Below, one piece after another: positions 1-11,977 of a DNA stretch of 64,000 nt (positions within the stretch are counted from its first letter, which is position 1; the number at the start of each line of letters is the position of its first letter). Below the pieces are notes generated by a model, which was not told the origin of the DNA, searched no databases, and worked only from the letters and a program-made list of their open reading frames with translations. This DNA comes from Aporrectodea caliginosa (lineage: Eukaryota; Annelida; Clitellata; Crassiclitellata; Lumbricidae): contig JACEVL010000288.1 of the NCBI GenBank assembly GCA_020284085.1, positions 62,001 through 126,000 on the forward strand. Direction: 5' to 3'. The translations under genes were made by a program, and so were the position numbers.

Positions 1-468
1 ATTAATAATACCATTGATGACATATTCGCAATATTATTGTAATCGTAATAAACTCCAAATGTGTAAAGCGCTACTCTAAAGCTAAGCGCACACCACCTTA
101 TTCACGAGCGTTGCGTTGTATCCGACGGGCTGTTCAAAGTGGTCACAAGTACAAGACTCGTAAAGTACTAATTTTGCAAAAGAGAATCGAAATCTTTTCA
201 CGCTACCTATTGTTAAATCTAATCTTATCAAAGTGGTTTTGGTAATCGATGAATTTAGCTGTGCAAAAGTGTGCATGTATGTTTTAAAAATCTGCTAGTG
301 CTCCCGCTATAGCACATTTACAATAGGTACGTAATCGTTGTATAGAATGTAGAGGCGGTTGATATTATAGCATGTGAGCGTGTTAGGTGAAAATAAGAGA
401 TGCCTACTTACTTATTTAAATTTTGTTGCAATTTTAGACACCGTAAGTTGAAGAATTGGTTTACTTAC
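1..468. other. Intron of gene copy A; empty site of a LINE
   Basis: No exon is seen. The stretch is collinear with 29400-29494 plus 30804-31187 (copy C) and, from about 125, with 11650-11977 (copy B). Position 74-89 corresponds to the target of the LINE inserted in copy C, and here no LINE is present. Confidence 0.7.
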
Positions 469-1717
469 GAATGACAACTAATTTTGCAGCGATCTTGTTT
501 GTGCTGTTTGCAAATTCAATTGTGTATGCTCCTGCAGTAGATGCCACTCCTCCGGTTTTATTTCCAGTAGCGTTGAGTACAATTAAACCAGTTTCGTCAA
601 TTGCGTAGAGTCTAGTTAAAGTTCGAATTAACAACACCGCCAAAATTGGTTATGTTATATGTTGTAAGCGGGTCTGAGGATGGCCTAACCGACCACGCTG
701 CGCCACTATTTCCATCTGCACATGTCATCATCGTGTTCAGTGTTCCCTCGTATACAACGGTGTTTCTCAGGGACGTTAGACATTGCTCGTATGTACCTGA
801 AACACAGATTTCGGGCTTCAATTATGCATTTTTCTATTTAATGTTCGCTGAAAAGTACAGAATCATTTAGATTCAACATGTTCGAATTCGCAACCTTTAG
901 ATCACAGGCCAAACGTGCTTACGAGGGCATTTAATAAAATAGCGATTACCTCCTTTGATCTCCTTAAGATAAATTTGTTTAAGGCAATGCAGACAATAAC
1001 CGTAGGTTGAACTCCCGTGACTGTCTGCGACCCACAGCTCGTTTTGTTTGTAGACATCGATATGCATTATAGGTCGTCGATATAGTCACGCCCGACGTGA
1101 GTCTATGCTATGGGACTAGAATCACGCCCGTTACGCAATTAGTCAATGCATGTCACATGATTTTGCGCAAGTGAAAGGCGCCGACAGATAAACAATCCCG
1201 AATGCGGTGGAAGATTGTTCACCATGTTTTCTAATGACGACACTAACCCTAACTCTGACCTTAACCGACCCTCACGACGCCTAACCTGACCCTAACCGAA
1301 CCTCACGACGCCTAATCTGACCCTAAACGACCCTAGGAATCTAATCTGACTCTAACCGACCCTTAAGATGTCCGCCATTTCAATATTCCATGGGAAGACA
1401 GCAAGTGACAGGTTTTAGCCAATAACGCGACGGGCGTGAATGTAGTACTGGGGTTCCGCTAACGCCCGGGGCGTCAACGGATCCACTATGATTGTAGAAA
1501 GGTATAATCTGCCTCAGTGAGAGTTTAGGGCTATGGAGTGATTATGTTATTATGCTGCGATTCTAGTAATCAAAAAGTGAATAAAATCCAGCACGGTTTC
1601 TTCAGATAAGAGGCATTTTGAGAAAATTGAGTATTATGTTGATGCCTCACCTTTTGCAGTTGGTAGAGAGAGAACGCAAACAAAGAACAGAAGAAACTGT
1701 AGCTGAACTTTTTCCAT
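469..1717 (-). pseudogene. Copy A, 5' end: signal-peptide exon and frameshifted Ig/V-like exon
   Basis: Exon 1 (1651-1717) starts at the ATG at 1717 and encodes a 22-residue hydrophobic leader starting MEKVQLQFLLFF. It ends in phase 1 at a GTGAGG donor. Exon 2 (469-796) follows a TTTCAG acceptor and ends at a GTAAGT donor. It matches the intact exon of copy C but is 328 bp instead of 327, because of an extra C near 624, which puts the first half (YEQC...TTYNITNF) and the second half (...LVVIRK) in different frames. The remaining exons would lie left of the window. The gene looks like a recently broken member of the secreted/membrane Ig family. If the extra base is a sequencing error it could still be functional. 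Confidence 0.7.
1062..1495. repeat. Insertion present in copies A and C, absent from B, with a 31-bp tandem motif
   Basis: Lies in the intron between the Ig and signal-peptide exons. Copy B passes directly from the GATATGCAT sequence (12530) to GTAGAAAGGTATA, while A and C carry about 430 bp in between. Inside (about 1240-1370) is a degenerate tandem repeat of CCCTAACCGAACCTCACGACG type. It may be a MITE; clean ends were not established. Confidence 0.5.
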
Positions 1718-1984
1718 GACTACGTCTGTGTCTACTGTTCGTCTGAAAATATTCAGACTTGGAAAAACTCATGTTTCTCGCTGCATATATCTTTGTACGA
1801 TAACGTCATTAGCATCATGCCAGATTATATCACAAACTTTTAATATTTTCGAAATATTGCCATAATTTACAGATAATATGCTGTACTTAAATATCGATTG
1901 TACGAAAAGTTGATTTATCTGATATCGAAAAAGACAACCTAAAGGCGTCTAAGCGTGTGTCATTAAAATGTATAATATGGATCA

Positions 1985-2640
1985 TATATTTCCTCACTTT
2001 CTTATCTTCTATCGTCTTTCTTTTCAGCCTCAGCATCCTTTATCATCATCCTCTTCCTCCTGCCTCCTTTTCTTCTTCAATTTAATTCCTCCATTCTTTC
2101 CTGTCTTTATATTCCTTCTCATCCTCTTTTGGTTTCTACTTACTCTGCATCACTTTCTGCTTAAACCTTCTTCGTGCACTCCCATCCAATTCTTTTGTCT
2201 CTTTCCTCCTCTTTCTTTTCCTTCTTTTCTTCCTCCTCTTCATCTGCTTTCTTCGACTGATCCTCTTCTATCTCTGTTTCTACTCACTCAACATCTTCTT
2301 CTTCCAATTCTCTTCCTCCTGTTTCTACTCCAACATTCCTCTACCTGATCATCCTCCTCTTCCTCCTCTCCTCCTCCTCTTCCTCTTATATCCTCCTCCT
2401 CCTCTTCTTTGCCTCCACCTCCTCTTTCTCCTTTCACAATTCTTTCTCCTCTTCTTTCTCCTCTTCCTTCTTCTCCTCCTGCGCCTTTTTATTCCATTCC
2501 TCCGCTTCCTTCTCATCCCCAGTTTTCGTTTCTTCTCAATTGTGACTTATTCCTCTTCATCGTCACCTTCTTCCTATGATCCTCTCAATTCTACTCCTAT
2601 TCCTCCACTCCGCTAAATCGTATCCATCGTCCGCATTCAA
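1985..2640 (+). repeat. Long polypyrimidine (CT-rich) tract, copy A
   Basis: About 650 bases of imperfect CCTCCTCTTCC-type sequence on the plus strand, lying 270 bases upstream (in minus-strand sense) of the copy A signal-peptide exon. Equivalent tracts sit at the same place in copy B (13040-13650) and copy C (32705-33086). It opens long frames in both directions, but these are compositional and not genes. Confidence 0.8.
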
Positions 2641-3039
2641 GCTTCATATTCGCGAGGTGGCAGCACACATACTCTTAGGCCTACCCGTTCCACAGCATTA
2701 ACGTGATATGTTAGAAAACGAAGTAAGGATCTCTTCTAAGGTTTACATGCAACAATTAGGTAGGCCTAAATGAAGCAGCAGAATCTCTCAGTTTAGCTCG
2801 GCCACTACTCGTCCTCTGGTGTGCCAGTCCAACTCTTTGAGAATGGGGAAAAGCGACGTTAATCATCCTTGTTATGACACAATGCCGTTAAACACCAACT
2901 AACCAACATGAATGAAAGAATCATTTGTTTCATCGAAATTGTTTCCTATTGATGTGAACGGCATTTGATTGCATAATAATTATTTCTTACGCATTTAGTT
3001 AGCGCCAATGTACAACGCCTGAAATTTAATCCTCTGATT
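2641..3039. other. Intergenic DNA shared with copy B
   Basis: Collinear with 13650-14090. It contains a conserved stretch ending GCCGTTAAACACCAACTAAC (about 2825-2910; 13890-13970), which looks like the 3' end of an interspersed element. No coding signal seen. Confidence 0.4.
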
Positions 3040-3260
3040 TTATGGAAATTGACCTTTTTGACCTTAAAATAACATCGGATTGTCTTACCTTTGGTAGCCT
3101 TGTTTCCTTCTACCAACTTGATATTATCAAGTTTAGAAAGACAAGACAGAATTAGCCGATTTCAACAATTATTGGCCTATCTGGCCATTTTTCTGAGTTC
3201 TGCTCGATTTTTTCTTAACTTGGTCCTCTATTGTTCTGACAAAAAGGATTGCAAGTCAAT
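3040..3260 (+). mobile_element. Half of a foldback MITE
   Basis: Matches one arm of the palindromic MITE at 56408-57278 (segment about 56755-56990), including TTTCAACAATTATTGGC. The same half is found at 14090-14310 in unit B, so it was present before the duplication. Confidence 0.55.
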
Positions 3261-4224
3261 ACCTCAATAGGGTTAATGGGGAAGCTTCGAAACATGAAAT
3301 ATAAACCTCAAACTATCCAGCATGGGCACATTTCATTTCAGTTTAGAATAAGACCTTATGTGATGCCGTTATATGTTGATTTATATTGGCTGATAGAGGA
3401 TCTGACCTGAAGCTGATGATGAATGGCATTGAAGCAGATGAGGAATCATTAAGGTAGGCAAAGTGTACAAACCAAGTTACTTGCTTTGTGATAGAACACG
3501 AACCCATGTTTTTAAGCATAATTCTTTACTTCGATATTGTGACGATTTTTAATTCGTTTATCACTTAGTTCGATTTACATTATTGATGAACGTGAGCTTT
3601 AAAATTTGTAGCGTTGGCCAAAGACAATGTCTAATTTCTAGTCTCATAGACCCCTTAAATTGCGTTCAGCCTTTGCTTGGAATCGTCCAGTCAATGTACA
3701 CAGATTTAAGTGAGCTAAGAGTCGTTGACTGTTTCTTTAGCTGTTTGACATCGAAGAGATTGATCGTGGGAATATATGTGACACTAAATTATTTTGGTTC
3801 AACCGAGTCTTTTTCAGAAAAAAATCCGTATCTAAAACCTTTCTTATGCCTGCAAATCAAATCATTCAGCCAATAAATTTTGATATCTTGAATACGTTAG
3901 TTAGCTTTGTCCTCTTTAGAAGCGTCTTCTGGGCATAAGTTCAAGGCTCTCAAATTCAGACGATGTTTATGAACGAGTCAGAATTGGTCAATTTAAGAGG
4001 AAAATAAGTATATAAGTTTCCATTCTTAGTAGATTAACATCTTCAAAAGTTAATTACCTCATAACCTCGTTAAATGTAAACGTTATGTTCTAGTCAAAGT
4101 CGTCTTTGGTATTGATGAAACCAAGATCACATCATAGTTTTCATGAAGAAGCACAGTCGCACATATTTCAGTCGAATTGCATTTATGCTCGTGAACATGC
4201 AATATACTAAAACGGGTAGCTCTA
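3261..4224. other. AT-rich intergenic DNA, nothing recognised
   Basis: Gene B's 3' end (terminal exon) would be expected between here and 5.1 kb, but no transmembrane exon like the one at 14313-14680 was found. A 97-codon plus-strand frame (3583-3876) has no recognisable features. Confidence 0.4.
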
Positions 4225-4345
4225 TTGGATAGGGGAGGGTTTATGTAAATGGTAACGCTCTTTTGCGAAGAGCAAAAATCAGCATGGAACCGGGATCGAA
4301 ACCCGCTATCATCCTAAAGGTCTATCAGCCTTTCATTCACAAGGT
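4225..4345 (-). mobile_element. Possible tRNA-derived SINE fragment
   Basis: On the minus strand a GGTTTCGATCCCGG box-B-like motif (complement near 4290-4305) stands in a tRNA-like arrangement, preceded by a degenerate box-A region. No tail or flanking duplication was identified, so this is tentative. Confidence 0.3.
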
Positions 4346-5148
4346 GGCGTTGGTAAAATGAGTCGTAGAGCGTGACTGGCGTCTTGCATGGCTGCCCACA
4401 GTTCATCCATCGACTCCTGTAATAACGGTTTAATCATTTTCATACTATGACTTAGTTTTACAACTGCTTGTGCTGTCTGGACGTCTCATCCTACTGGAAA
4501 ACAAACATTTATGAAACTGTGCAGCTTAGGTAACAATGAAATCATAGTTAGCCGAACATTTGCTATCCCTGAACGTTTCACTGTTTTTCTTTATGATAGG
4601 ACCTGATATGCAATTGATGTGAATTCTGCTCATAAACATTATTTACTTAGTAATAGACTCGTTTCCTCCTACTAAAGATGCCCTTCTTCACCATATCAAA
4701 AGAGCTGTTCATCAGTGTAACACTGTTCCCAACCATGAACTGTGTCTGGGGACAATGTTGTAACAATCACATCACTTGCCATTGAGATGACGTACACTGG
4801 ATGTTCACCCTAACGTTGCAGTCTCCATAGCCAAGCCTTTGTGTGTAAGTCAACGGGAAATCCCAGGGTAGGGATACTCTTATGTTACAACCATCCTCAG
4901 CCACTTCAGGATGCACAAATCCATGGTGGCTGTTCGTTTTTATTGCCGACGGTTCTACTGCCTTTCACCATCTGGTCAAGCAGCAAACGGGGTACACAAG
5001 CGTGAAAACAAAAACCACGTTTCATTTTAGAATGCATTACATCAAATATAAGAAGTGACAGTGCGAAGTTTGGTGAATCAGCTATGTTACCAGAGAAGAA
5101 CGTTTTCTGCCCAGTAATGTTACTATGGAAGCAAAATCATTCTCTTAC

Positions 5149-5448
5149 ACGATTTGCTACAATCGGTCTTAAACCGTCCAATATTAACGCTGTTTCCCTC
5201 ACGTACGTAATCACCGACTCTAGCCATTGTGACTGTTCTCATGTCCAGCCAATTCCAATCGCTGGACATAGACGATGCATCAACGGCAACCATCCGGCAG
5301 ATGTTATCATTGCTAACCAAATCGTGTATCAACCAACGACTTCCGTCCTGTATAGTGACAACAACTCCACAGTGCAAGTCGTCACTTCTTTCATACAATT
5401 CAGCCTTCACGACACAGTTCTCGTAGATGTCTTTCGTCTTTTTGCAAT
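5149..5448 (-). CDS. Copy B exon: Cys-containing DCKK domain (P1)
   Basis: A 300-bp exon (100 codons), phase 1-1, with a CTTCAG acceptor at 5448 and a GTAAGA donor after 5149. It begins DCKKTKDIYENCVVKAEL and ends FKTDCSKS. Five Cys and several alternating hydrophobic segments suggest a small extracellular beta-rich domain; no named family is recognised. It differs from the P3 exon (24282-24581) at 12 of 300 positions, seven of which change the residue. It is more distant from P2 (15511-15825). Probably part of the same transcript as the mucin exon at 6376-8815. Frame and phase are clear; function is unknown. Confidence 0.7.
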
Positions 5449-6375
5449 CTGAAGCGCAGAGCAAAAAAAGGGTAGAGATAATTTGATACAAAAGCTGCTG
5501 AAGAAAAGGAGTAAAACATCGCATCATATGAACTATTCAAGTATTAACAGCTGTTGTTCTCATTGTCCGAGTTTGTAACTGCAAAAGGATTTTACTAACT
5601 TTAAATAGATGCAAGCTTAATAGATCCACCGGTGAGGGCATTACTACAATCTTTATCTAATGGAGGGCACGCTGTACATTGCGCCTACTATGCGCAATTA
5701 CATCCTGCAGGCAGTTCTACATCTTTATCTAATGGAGGATAGGCTACTGCACTAGTCGCATAATTACATCCAATACATTTAAGCAAAACTTTGTCTTACC
5801 ATTATTTCAAATATTAGAAGAATTTCACACAGATACTAAAGTGCTGGTCGCAGTTTCAGAAAACATTACATTAATAAAATACCATTTCTGAACATACATG
5901 TCCATTATAGATTTACCATTATCTTCGTTAATTTCTAATGTCTCATCATCGCAATATTATTTTGCAAAATAAGACAACGTTCATATCAGAACTGCAATTC
6001 CAATATTAACCTGAGCTATGGTATTCTCATGTTCAGCTAAATTAATCTAGTAGTAGGGGCCTAATACTTCGGTTGCGAGAAAAACTTTCTGATATTGCTA
6101 ATGAGTCCTCGTAATTAGAGGATGATCAGTTGAAACCTTCAGTTAACTAAGTACGTAGCTTAGAACTGCATCCCACAGACAAACACGAATTGCGTGGTAT
6201 AGAACGATTACAACAAATGTAAACTTGCTATTTAGAAGCCAGTTGGAAGCATTGTCGTTACGACAGAGCATATTCAAAAACACCATTCACACAATTACTT
6301 CTCGGCTAATTTTGATTCAATTATAATCAATTCAATATATCGCAAATTAGTTACAATTGGCTGCTGATTGCGTAC
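5449..6375. other. Intron between mucin-like and DCKK exons, copy B
   Basis: Closely matches 24582-25568 and, more weakly, 15826-17460. It contains a degenerate version of the Cys-rich stretch at 24690-24911, here interrupted by a stop, which argues that the stretch is intronic. Confidence 0.6.
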
Positions 6376-7011
6376 CTCTTGTTGGACGCTTTGTCAATTC
6401 GTTCGTTAGTTACAATTGGCTTTGTAGTCGTTGTTGGACGCTTTGTAGTCGTTGTTGGACGCTTTGTAGTCGTTGTTGGACGCTTTGTAGTCGTTGTTGG
6501 ACGCTTTGTAGTCGTTGTTCTTTGTAGTCGTTGTTGGACGCTTCTGTAGTCGTTGTTGGACGCTTTGTAGTCGTTGTTGGACGCGTTGTAGTCGTTGACT
6601 GTAGTCGCTTTGTAGTCGTTGTTGGACGCTTTGTAGTCGTTGTTGGACGCTTTGTAGTCGTTGTTGGACGCTTGTAGTCGTTGTTGGAATCTTTTGGTTG
6701 TTGGACGCTTTGCAGTCGTTGTTACGCTCTTCGTCGTTGTTGGATGGACGTTGTTGGTTCAGTAGTTGTAGGTTCTTCGGTTGTTGTTATTGGTTCAGTA
6801 GTTGAAGGTTCTTCGGTTGTTGTTAAACGCTCTGTAGTCGAAGTTTCTTCTTTGTTGTTGTTGTTGACGTTCAGTAGTTGTAGGTTCTTCGGTTGTTGAT
6901 AGTCGTTGTTGGTTCAGTCGTTGCATGTAGGTTCTTCAGTTGTTGTCGATGGTTTAGCATTGGTTCAGTAGTTATAGGTTCTTCGGTTGTAGTTGCAGTT
7001 GTTGTTCCACT

Positions 7012-8802
7012 CAGTGGCGGATTTAGCTATAGGCACGGGGGGGCGGTTCGCCCCCCCGTGCCCCGCTTGGTTGTATAATGGCGCCCCTCAAGACCAAACC
7101 CGTCATGGTGGACAAAAGGGGCGAAAAAATTAAATTTAAAAAAATTATCATCTGCGCCCTTACTCTTTTAATGTCTTAATGACGGCTTAATCGTATGAAA
7201 GACGACAAAATAATGTCACTCGATGTACTATTTACAGCAAGATACAGTATACCCCGGTATCGAGTTTCCATTCTGAGATGAATTGCCTCTGCAGCCGGAG
7301 GGCTGCAGGGTGACCCTTGCAGCCGGAGGGACTGCAGGGTGACCCTTGCAGCCGAAGAGGCTGAAGGGGTCAGTTCTCTCCCATGCACTGTCTCTGAAAG
7401 CCCACAAACCGAATATTATATATTTATGCTATATATACAGGCTGTATGTATATATATACATCAATGATCACCGCTGTGTGAGTGCAAGGATCTTGGCTGT
7501 CCTCAGTATAGGCCTAGTCATGTTTCGTCTCTCTATACCCGACAACTCTATCCCCTTCCTCTGTCTCTCTCTGTCTGTCGTTCAGTTTGATATAGTGCGT
7601 AGGGGTATCACGTGAAATAACCTCTGCATTTGGAATTCGAAGAAACGCATCCTTCCCATAGGATAGGTTTTCAGTGTGCTTGAAGCCTCCCATGGCGCTA
7701 GGCAGGCGCCCTGTTGACCTTTGTCTAAGGCCTGCAGGGCGGCCTATGGGCTAGTTTAGCAATGGCGCTGAGTCATGAAGTCGCGGATTATCTTCAAGTT
7801 GTCTATTCCAAATTGCCTTTATAAAAAAATTTGACATAAATTGCGTGGAACTCAGTTTTGGGAAGTTGTGTGCGAACCGAGCAGCATCTGCAGCGAATTC
7901 TATGGAGTGCAGGACAGCTATTTTCGAGGGGCACTGCCACTGATTCCTCAGCCGTTTCAGATGAACAAGTCATTGAATCCAGCAAGCCACAGCAGTTTGA
8001 TCAACCATAATGAAGTAGCTGCTTCCATTAATTTTTCTGAAGTTCGTAAAGACTTTACAGCTATCAAGGATAGAACCGTTCCGAGTCTGGTAAGATCCAC
8101 GTATTCGTCTACCATCGATTAACGTTCAACACATAGGCCTAACTAATACAAGGAACGTTGCTTGTCAGTAAAATAAAGAACTAACTCGATGAAAAATAGA
8201 TGAAATTTAGGCCAGGGTGCAGCTGATCTGCCTTTGCATTAATAAGGGTGCAGTGATCTGAAAGAGGTTGCGAACCTATATGCCCTAATTAATCTATTAG
8301 TATTTTAATACATGTGTTAAATATATCTCACTCTTTTTGTTACGTCGGCTACTGCAGAAAGAACTTATAGCAGATTGAAAATAATCAAAAATTACTTGCG
8401 ATCCACCAAGACGATTAAATGAACATCTGTCTAGACAGGCATTAGGCCTAATATCAATCGAAAGAGAATTGACTGGAGCTAATGACTCTAAACTCTAAAG
8501 CAACTATCATTCGCTTTGCACTGATGAAGCCTCGTAGAAAGCAATTCATATAAATCCTTGATGAATCTGCGACAACATTATGTCCCGGAACATTTTGCCA
8601 CTTTGAAACAGTTTTATCTAAAATAGTATATACTAAATGATCAACTACATATACATGTACATTACTAAACATAATGGAATTATTTTAAACATAGGCTACT
8701 AGGCCTATCGTTTAAAGTCAAACACAATATTTACGCTAGAACATGGCGCCCCTCGGAAAGAGCCCTTGCCCCCCCGTGCAAGCAAACCTGGATCCGCCAC
8801 TG
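7012..8802 (+). mobile_element. hAT-superfamily DNA transposon
   Basis: Terminal inverted repeats CAGTGGCGGAT (7012-7022) and ATCCGCCACTG (8792-8802) are flanked by a perfect 8-bp duplication GTTCCACT (7004-7011, 8803-8810), the hAT signature. Subterminal regions share GCACGGGGGGGC and GGCGCCCCTC motifs. A transposase remnant lies near the right end. At 1.8 kb with no long frame it is non-autonomous. Confidence 0.9.
8324..8422 (+). pseudogene. hAT transposase C-terminal (dimerisation) remnant
   Basis: The plus-strand frame reads VTSATAERTYSRLKIIKN followed by YLRST and ends at TGA 8420-8422. This is the conserved ATAERxFSxLxxIK block of the hAT family C-terminal dimerisation region (as in Ac and ZMYM1-like proteins). 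The upstream catalytic domain is not readable in one frame. Confidence 0.8.
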
Positions 8803-8815
8803 GTTCCACTGCATT

Positions 8816-9640
8816 CTAATAAACAATTATAAACAAAGGCCTCAATGACATAATGTCAATGCTAAACCAAACAATATAAAGCTACAACTATGAGGTCTGT
8901 CCAATTTGCTAGTACAATATTATAGTAGTAGTTAGCGAATGACAAGTCTCATATTTTTGCAAGGGATAGCATGCATGCACTCTGACAAATTATTAGGCGA
9001 ATATATAGATGCGTCAGAGTCCCAATTTCATTCTGAAATTTCAAGTTTAAAAATGAATATATAACCATCTAAATAGCTGGATTGTGAGCGTAGCGTATAA
9101 ATTTCAGCCTTGCTGTTATTTGGAAATGGAATAAAGACAAATGCGACGTTGAAGAAACAATTAAAGGGTCTTGTGAAACTATACGAGAAGATTTGACGTT
9201 TATCAGAGCATAATTATATTCTCTGCCGTCTGCCTAACGGACTTACCTTCTCCAAACCGGACTCTAAGGACTAGAGTCATTTTCGAAAGTCCTATTAGAC
9301 TTGTTGAAATGACACAATCTCGTCACAACGAGATTTTTTTAGAAATTATTTTATGTTGCAAATTTTGTCAAGATTTGAATATACTGATATTACCAGCGAT
9401 ATAAATCTTATCAGTGAATTTTTATGAATAAATAGTTTGATAAAGTCTCTGAAACAAATCATCTTATGCAAAGACCGTGTTGGGACCAGTTGTGATAGCA
9501 TTAATTACGGATCAGTTACCAAGAGAATTCTCGATGGACCATTTAATAAAATAAACCGATCATCCAGACAAAACTGATTAACCAGCCTTCCTACATTAGT
9601 CTTTTATTGGCACGCTTCTTCAAAGTTTCAGGACTCTCAC
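8816..9640. other. Intron, copy B
   Basis: From about 8816 to 9210 it matches 26286-26680 of copy C. The remainder, to the Ig C2-like exon, has no counterpart in C. No coding signal seen. Confidence 0.5.
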
Positions 9641-9955
9641 CTGTACAGGTAGCACTGAAATCAGGTGCATTCTTTACCAGGTATGGAGGATTGGGATATG
9701 GCGCAACAACAAACTTTACAGTACATTCGTAGGTCCCCGAAGCGCTCTCAGGAACGGTGATGGTCGCTGTAGAATTCCACACATTCGGACAACTAAAGGT
9801 CCTTATGGGTTTAATTGTCGTATAAGGCTGACCATCCAATGTCCATTGCATGACTGCATTGATCGGAGTGGTTGGATGATCTGCATAGATCACCGTGCAG
9901 GCATGATTAACTTTGCCAGAGGCTAACTGATTGCAGGAACAGATTGGACCAGAAC
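9641..9955 (-). CDS. Ig C2-like domain exon, copy B
   Basis: A 315-bp exon (105 codons), phase 1-1, with a TTTTAG acceptor and a GTGAGA donor. It has the core of an immunoglobulin fold: a B-strand Cys (HACTV), a C-strand Trp (MQWTLDG), a TATITVPES E/F region and an F-strand Cys in SGTYECTV, plus extra Cys near both ends. Such domains mediate extracellular binding. It lies between the V-like exon (12.3 kb) and the mucin exon (8.8 kb) of copy B. Copy C lacks it at the equivalent place, where a LINE fragment lies instead. Confidence 0.8.
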
Positions 9956-10084
9956 CTAAAAGATAAAACATCAATGAAGTTATTACTTGGGGTTAGTAGG
10001 TCAGAGAGATTACTGCTTAGGTGCTGAAGGTCTCTGTGTTGTTTGCTCCGTCGCTTTTTAGATGTCCAATTGTATTATATTGTA

Positions 10085-10265
10085 TAAAGCGGCTCTAGCA
10101 GTAATGACTATTCAGAGGCGCTTCCAGTGTGAGCACTCCGTGGAAACAGAAACGTTTTCAAGCAACAGGGAAGGTTATTCCACAGAGAAGGACCCACGGT
10201 TGCAAAGGCCCGGCGTTGAGCAATGACTGTCCTGCTCCTGGGGACGAAGAGGTCAAATCTATCAC
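10085..10265 (-). mobile_element. LINE 3' fragment
   Basis: The minus strand encodes FDLFVPRSRTVIAQRRAF followed by a GPSLWNNLP block, typical of the C-terminus of CR1/L2-type LINE reverse transcriptase proteins. The 3' end is the GGAAGCGCCTCTGAATAG and GCTTTATACA-type tail, which resembles the SINE at 29054. Confidence 0.65.
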
Positions 10266-10284
10266 TAGAGCTTTAAGGGACCTG

Positions 10285-10300
10285 AGAGAGAGAGATTCCT

Positions 10301-10398
<98 letters not shown>

Positions 10399-10399
10399 C

Positions 10400-10437
<38 letters not shown>

Positions 10438-10505
10438 ATTTATTCTTCCTCAGAGAGAGAGAGAGACAGACGAGACAGAGAGGACAGACAGATAGACATG
10501 AGAGA

Positions 10506-10555
<50 letters not shown>

Positions 10556-10565
10556 GAGAGAGCAG
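10285..10565. repeat. (GA)n microsatellite
   Basis: Nearly pure GA dinucleotides with short interruptions. Confidence 0.98.
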
Positions 10566-10969
10566 AATCCGGTTTACGGACGAGATCACACAGGTACTTT
10601 TATGCCTGGCCATGGTGAGCTCTAGAGACCATTATGGAGTATCTTATATATGATACGAGCCTCAATTATAGGGAGCCAACGCAATTAATTTTATTCATCA
10701 TAAAAGCCGAGATATGAGAAAACGAGGGAGGCGTGCAATCAGTCTGGCAGCAGAGTTTAGGACTGATTGGAGGGTTGACAGACGAACAGTACGAAGACCT
10801 GGCTATAAGGAAAAAGAAGTTACAATAATAAATGCGACTGCAGACGAACGCGTGAACAATAGTGATGAAAACATGCAAGGAGACTGATCTCCTGATGGCT
10901 TGGAGCCGCCTCAAATGATAGTAGCAACAACGGGTTAGGGTTGAAAGGTGAAAATTACAAATACGGTTC

Positions 10970-11400
10970 TAGGGCAATTCGGAACCGGACAATTAGGACA
11001 ATATTTAAAATGATTATTCAAAGTTAAATTGCAATGCATCAAATACATTGTGATCACACGGACTCTACGACCACACTAGTATAATATCTGATAAGAAAGT
11101 CACGAATGAAAAGTTTTAAAAGTTATCCAAGCGTAATATGAAAAACTGTATTCTGTGTGATTTATGTAATTAAATAAGTTAATGATGTGGCTGCATCCGC
11201 GCAAGTAAAAAATGCATGCGCGGTTTCCGTGACCTAGGACCACACTCCGCAACCGATGATTCAGATCCCTGTATTTCTTTTTCCTCAGAGGAGGATCTTC
11301 AACAGTACTGCTGTTAGACGCCGACGTTCAGTCAACTGATATTCTGTTCCTGCTGCACTGCGACCACTAATCGCGGCAGAGTTAAATGGGCGATTTTACA
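10970..11400. mobile_element. MITE, right end eroded
   Basis: Collinear with the MITE at 28275-28714, starting GGCAATTCGGAACCGGACAATT. The right inverted repeat is missing (match ends at GGGCGATTTTA). It sits in the intron after the Ig exon, as in copy C, so it probably predates the duplication. Confidence 0.65.
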
Positions 11401-11977
11401 ACATCTTGCTTCAGTAGAAGTTGGATTAATGAAAATAATTCTTCCATAAATAGAAAATGAATTAAAGAAGAAATAATTTTTACTTAAATAGAAACTGGAT
11501 TGATGAAAAATATTTCTTGCCTAAGTAGAAGTTGGATTAATAACAGTTTTCCTGGGCATTGGTATAGAAATGCCATGTATATATTATTATTAAGAAAGCA
11601 AAAACGATAAATTACCCTGACTAGTCCGAAATTTTTTGCTCTACTCACCTTGGATCGGCGAAAATGCCGTCCAAAGTGGTAACAAGTACAAGAATCGCAA
11701 AGTACCAATGTTGCAAAAGAGGATCGAAATTATTTCATTCTACCTATTGTTATACCTAACCTTCTCAAAGTGGTTTTGTAATCGATGAATTATTTAGCTG
11801 TACAAAGTGTGCATGAATGTCTTTAAAATCTGCTCCCGCTATTGCATATTTACAATAGCTACGTCATCATTGTATAAAATGTAGCTATACATTTGTCAAA
11901 CGCAAATAAAAGCTGCTTACTTACTTACTTAAATCTTGTTGCAATTTTAGACACTGTTGAAGAATTGGTTTACTTAC

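Larger units (their letters stand above)
6376..8815 (-). pseudogene. Copy B mucin-like stalk exon, broken by a hAT insertion
   Basis: The exon corresponds to 25569-26285. It starts after an ATTAG acceptor at 8815, and after 13 bases is split by the hAT element 7012-8802 (target copies GTTCCACT on both sides). It continues 7003-6376 as degenerate 21-bp repeats encoding Thr4-Lys/Glu-Arg-Pro units, with several indels that break the frame. A donor GTACGC follows 6376. It would have encoded an O-glycosylated stalk. With transposon and frameshifts it is unlikely to be functional unless skipped; being phase 1-1, skipping would keep the frame. Confidence 0.75.

Noticed and set aside
1245..1262. CTAACCCTAAC-like telomere motif
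   Set aside because: Only a few bases match, within a longer 31-bp repeat; not a telomeric array.
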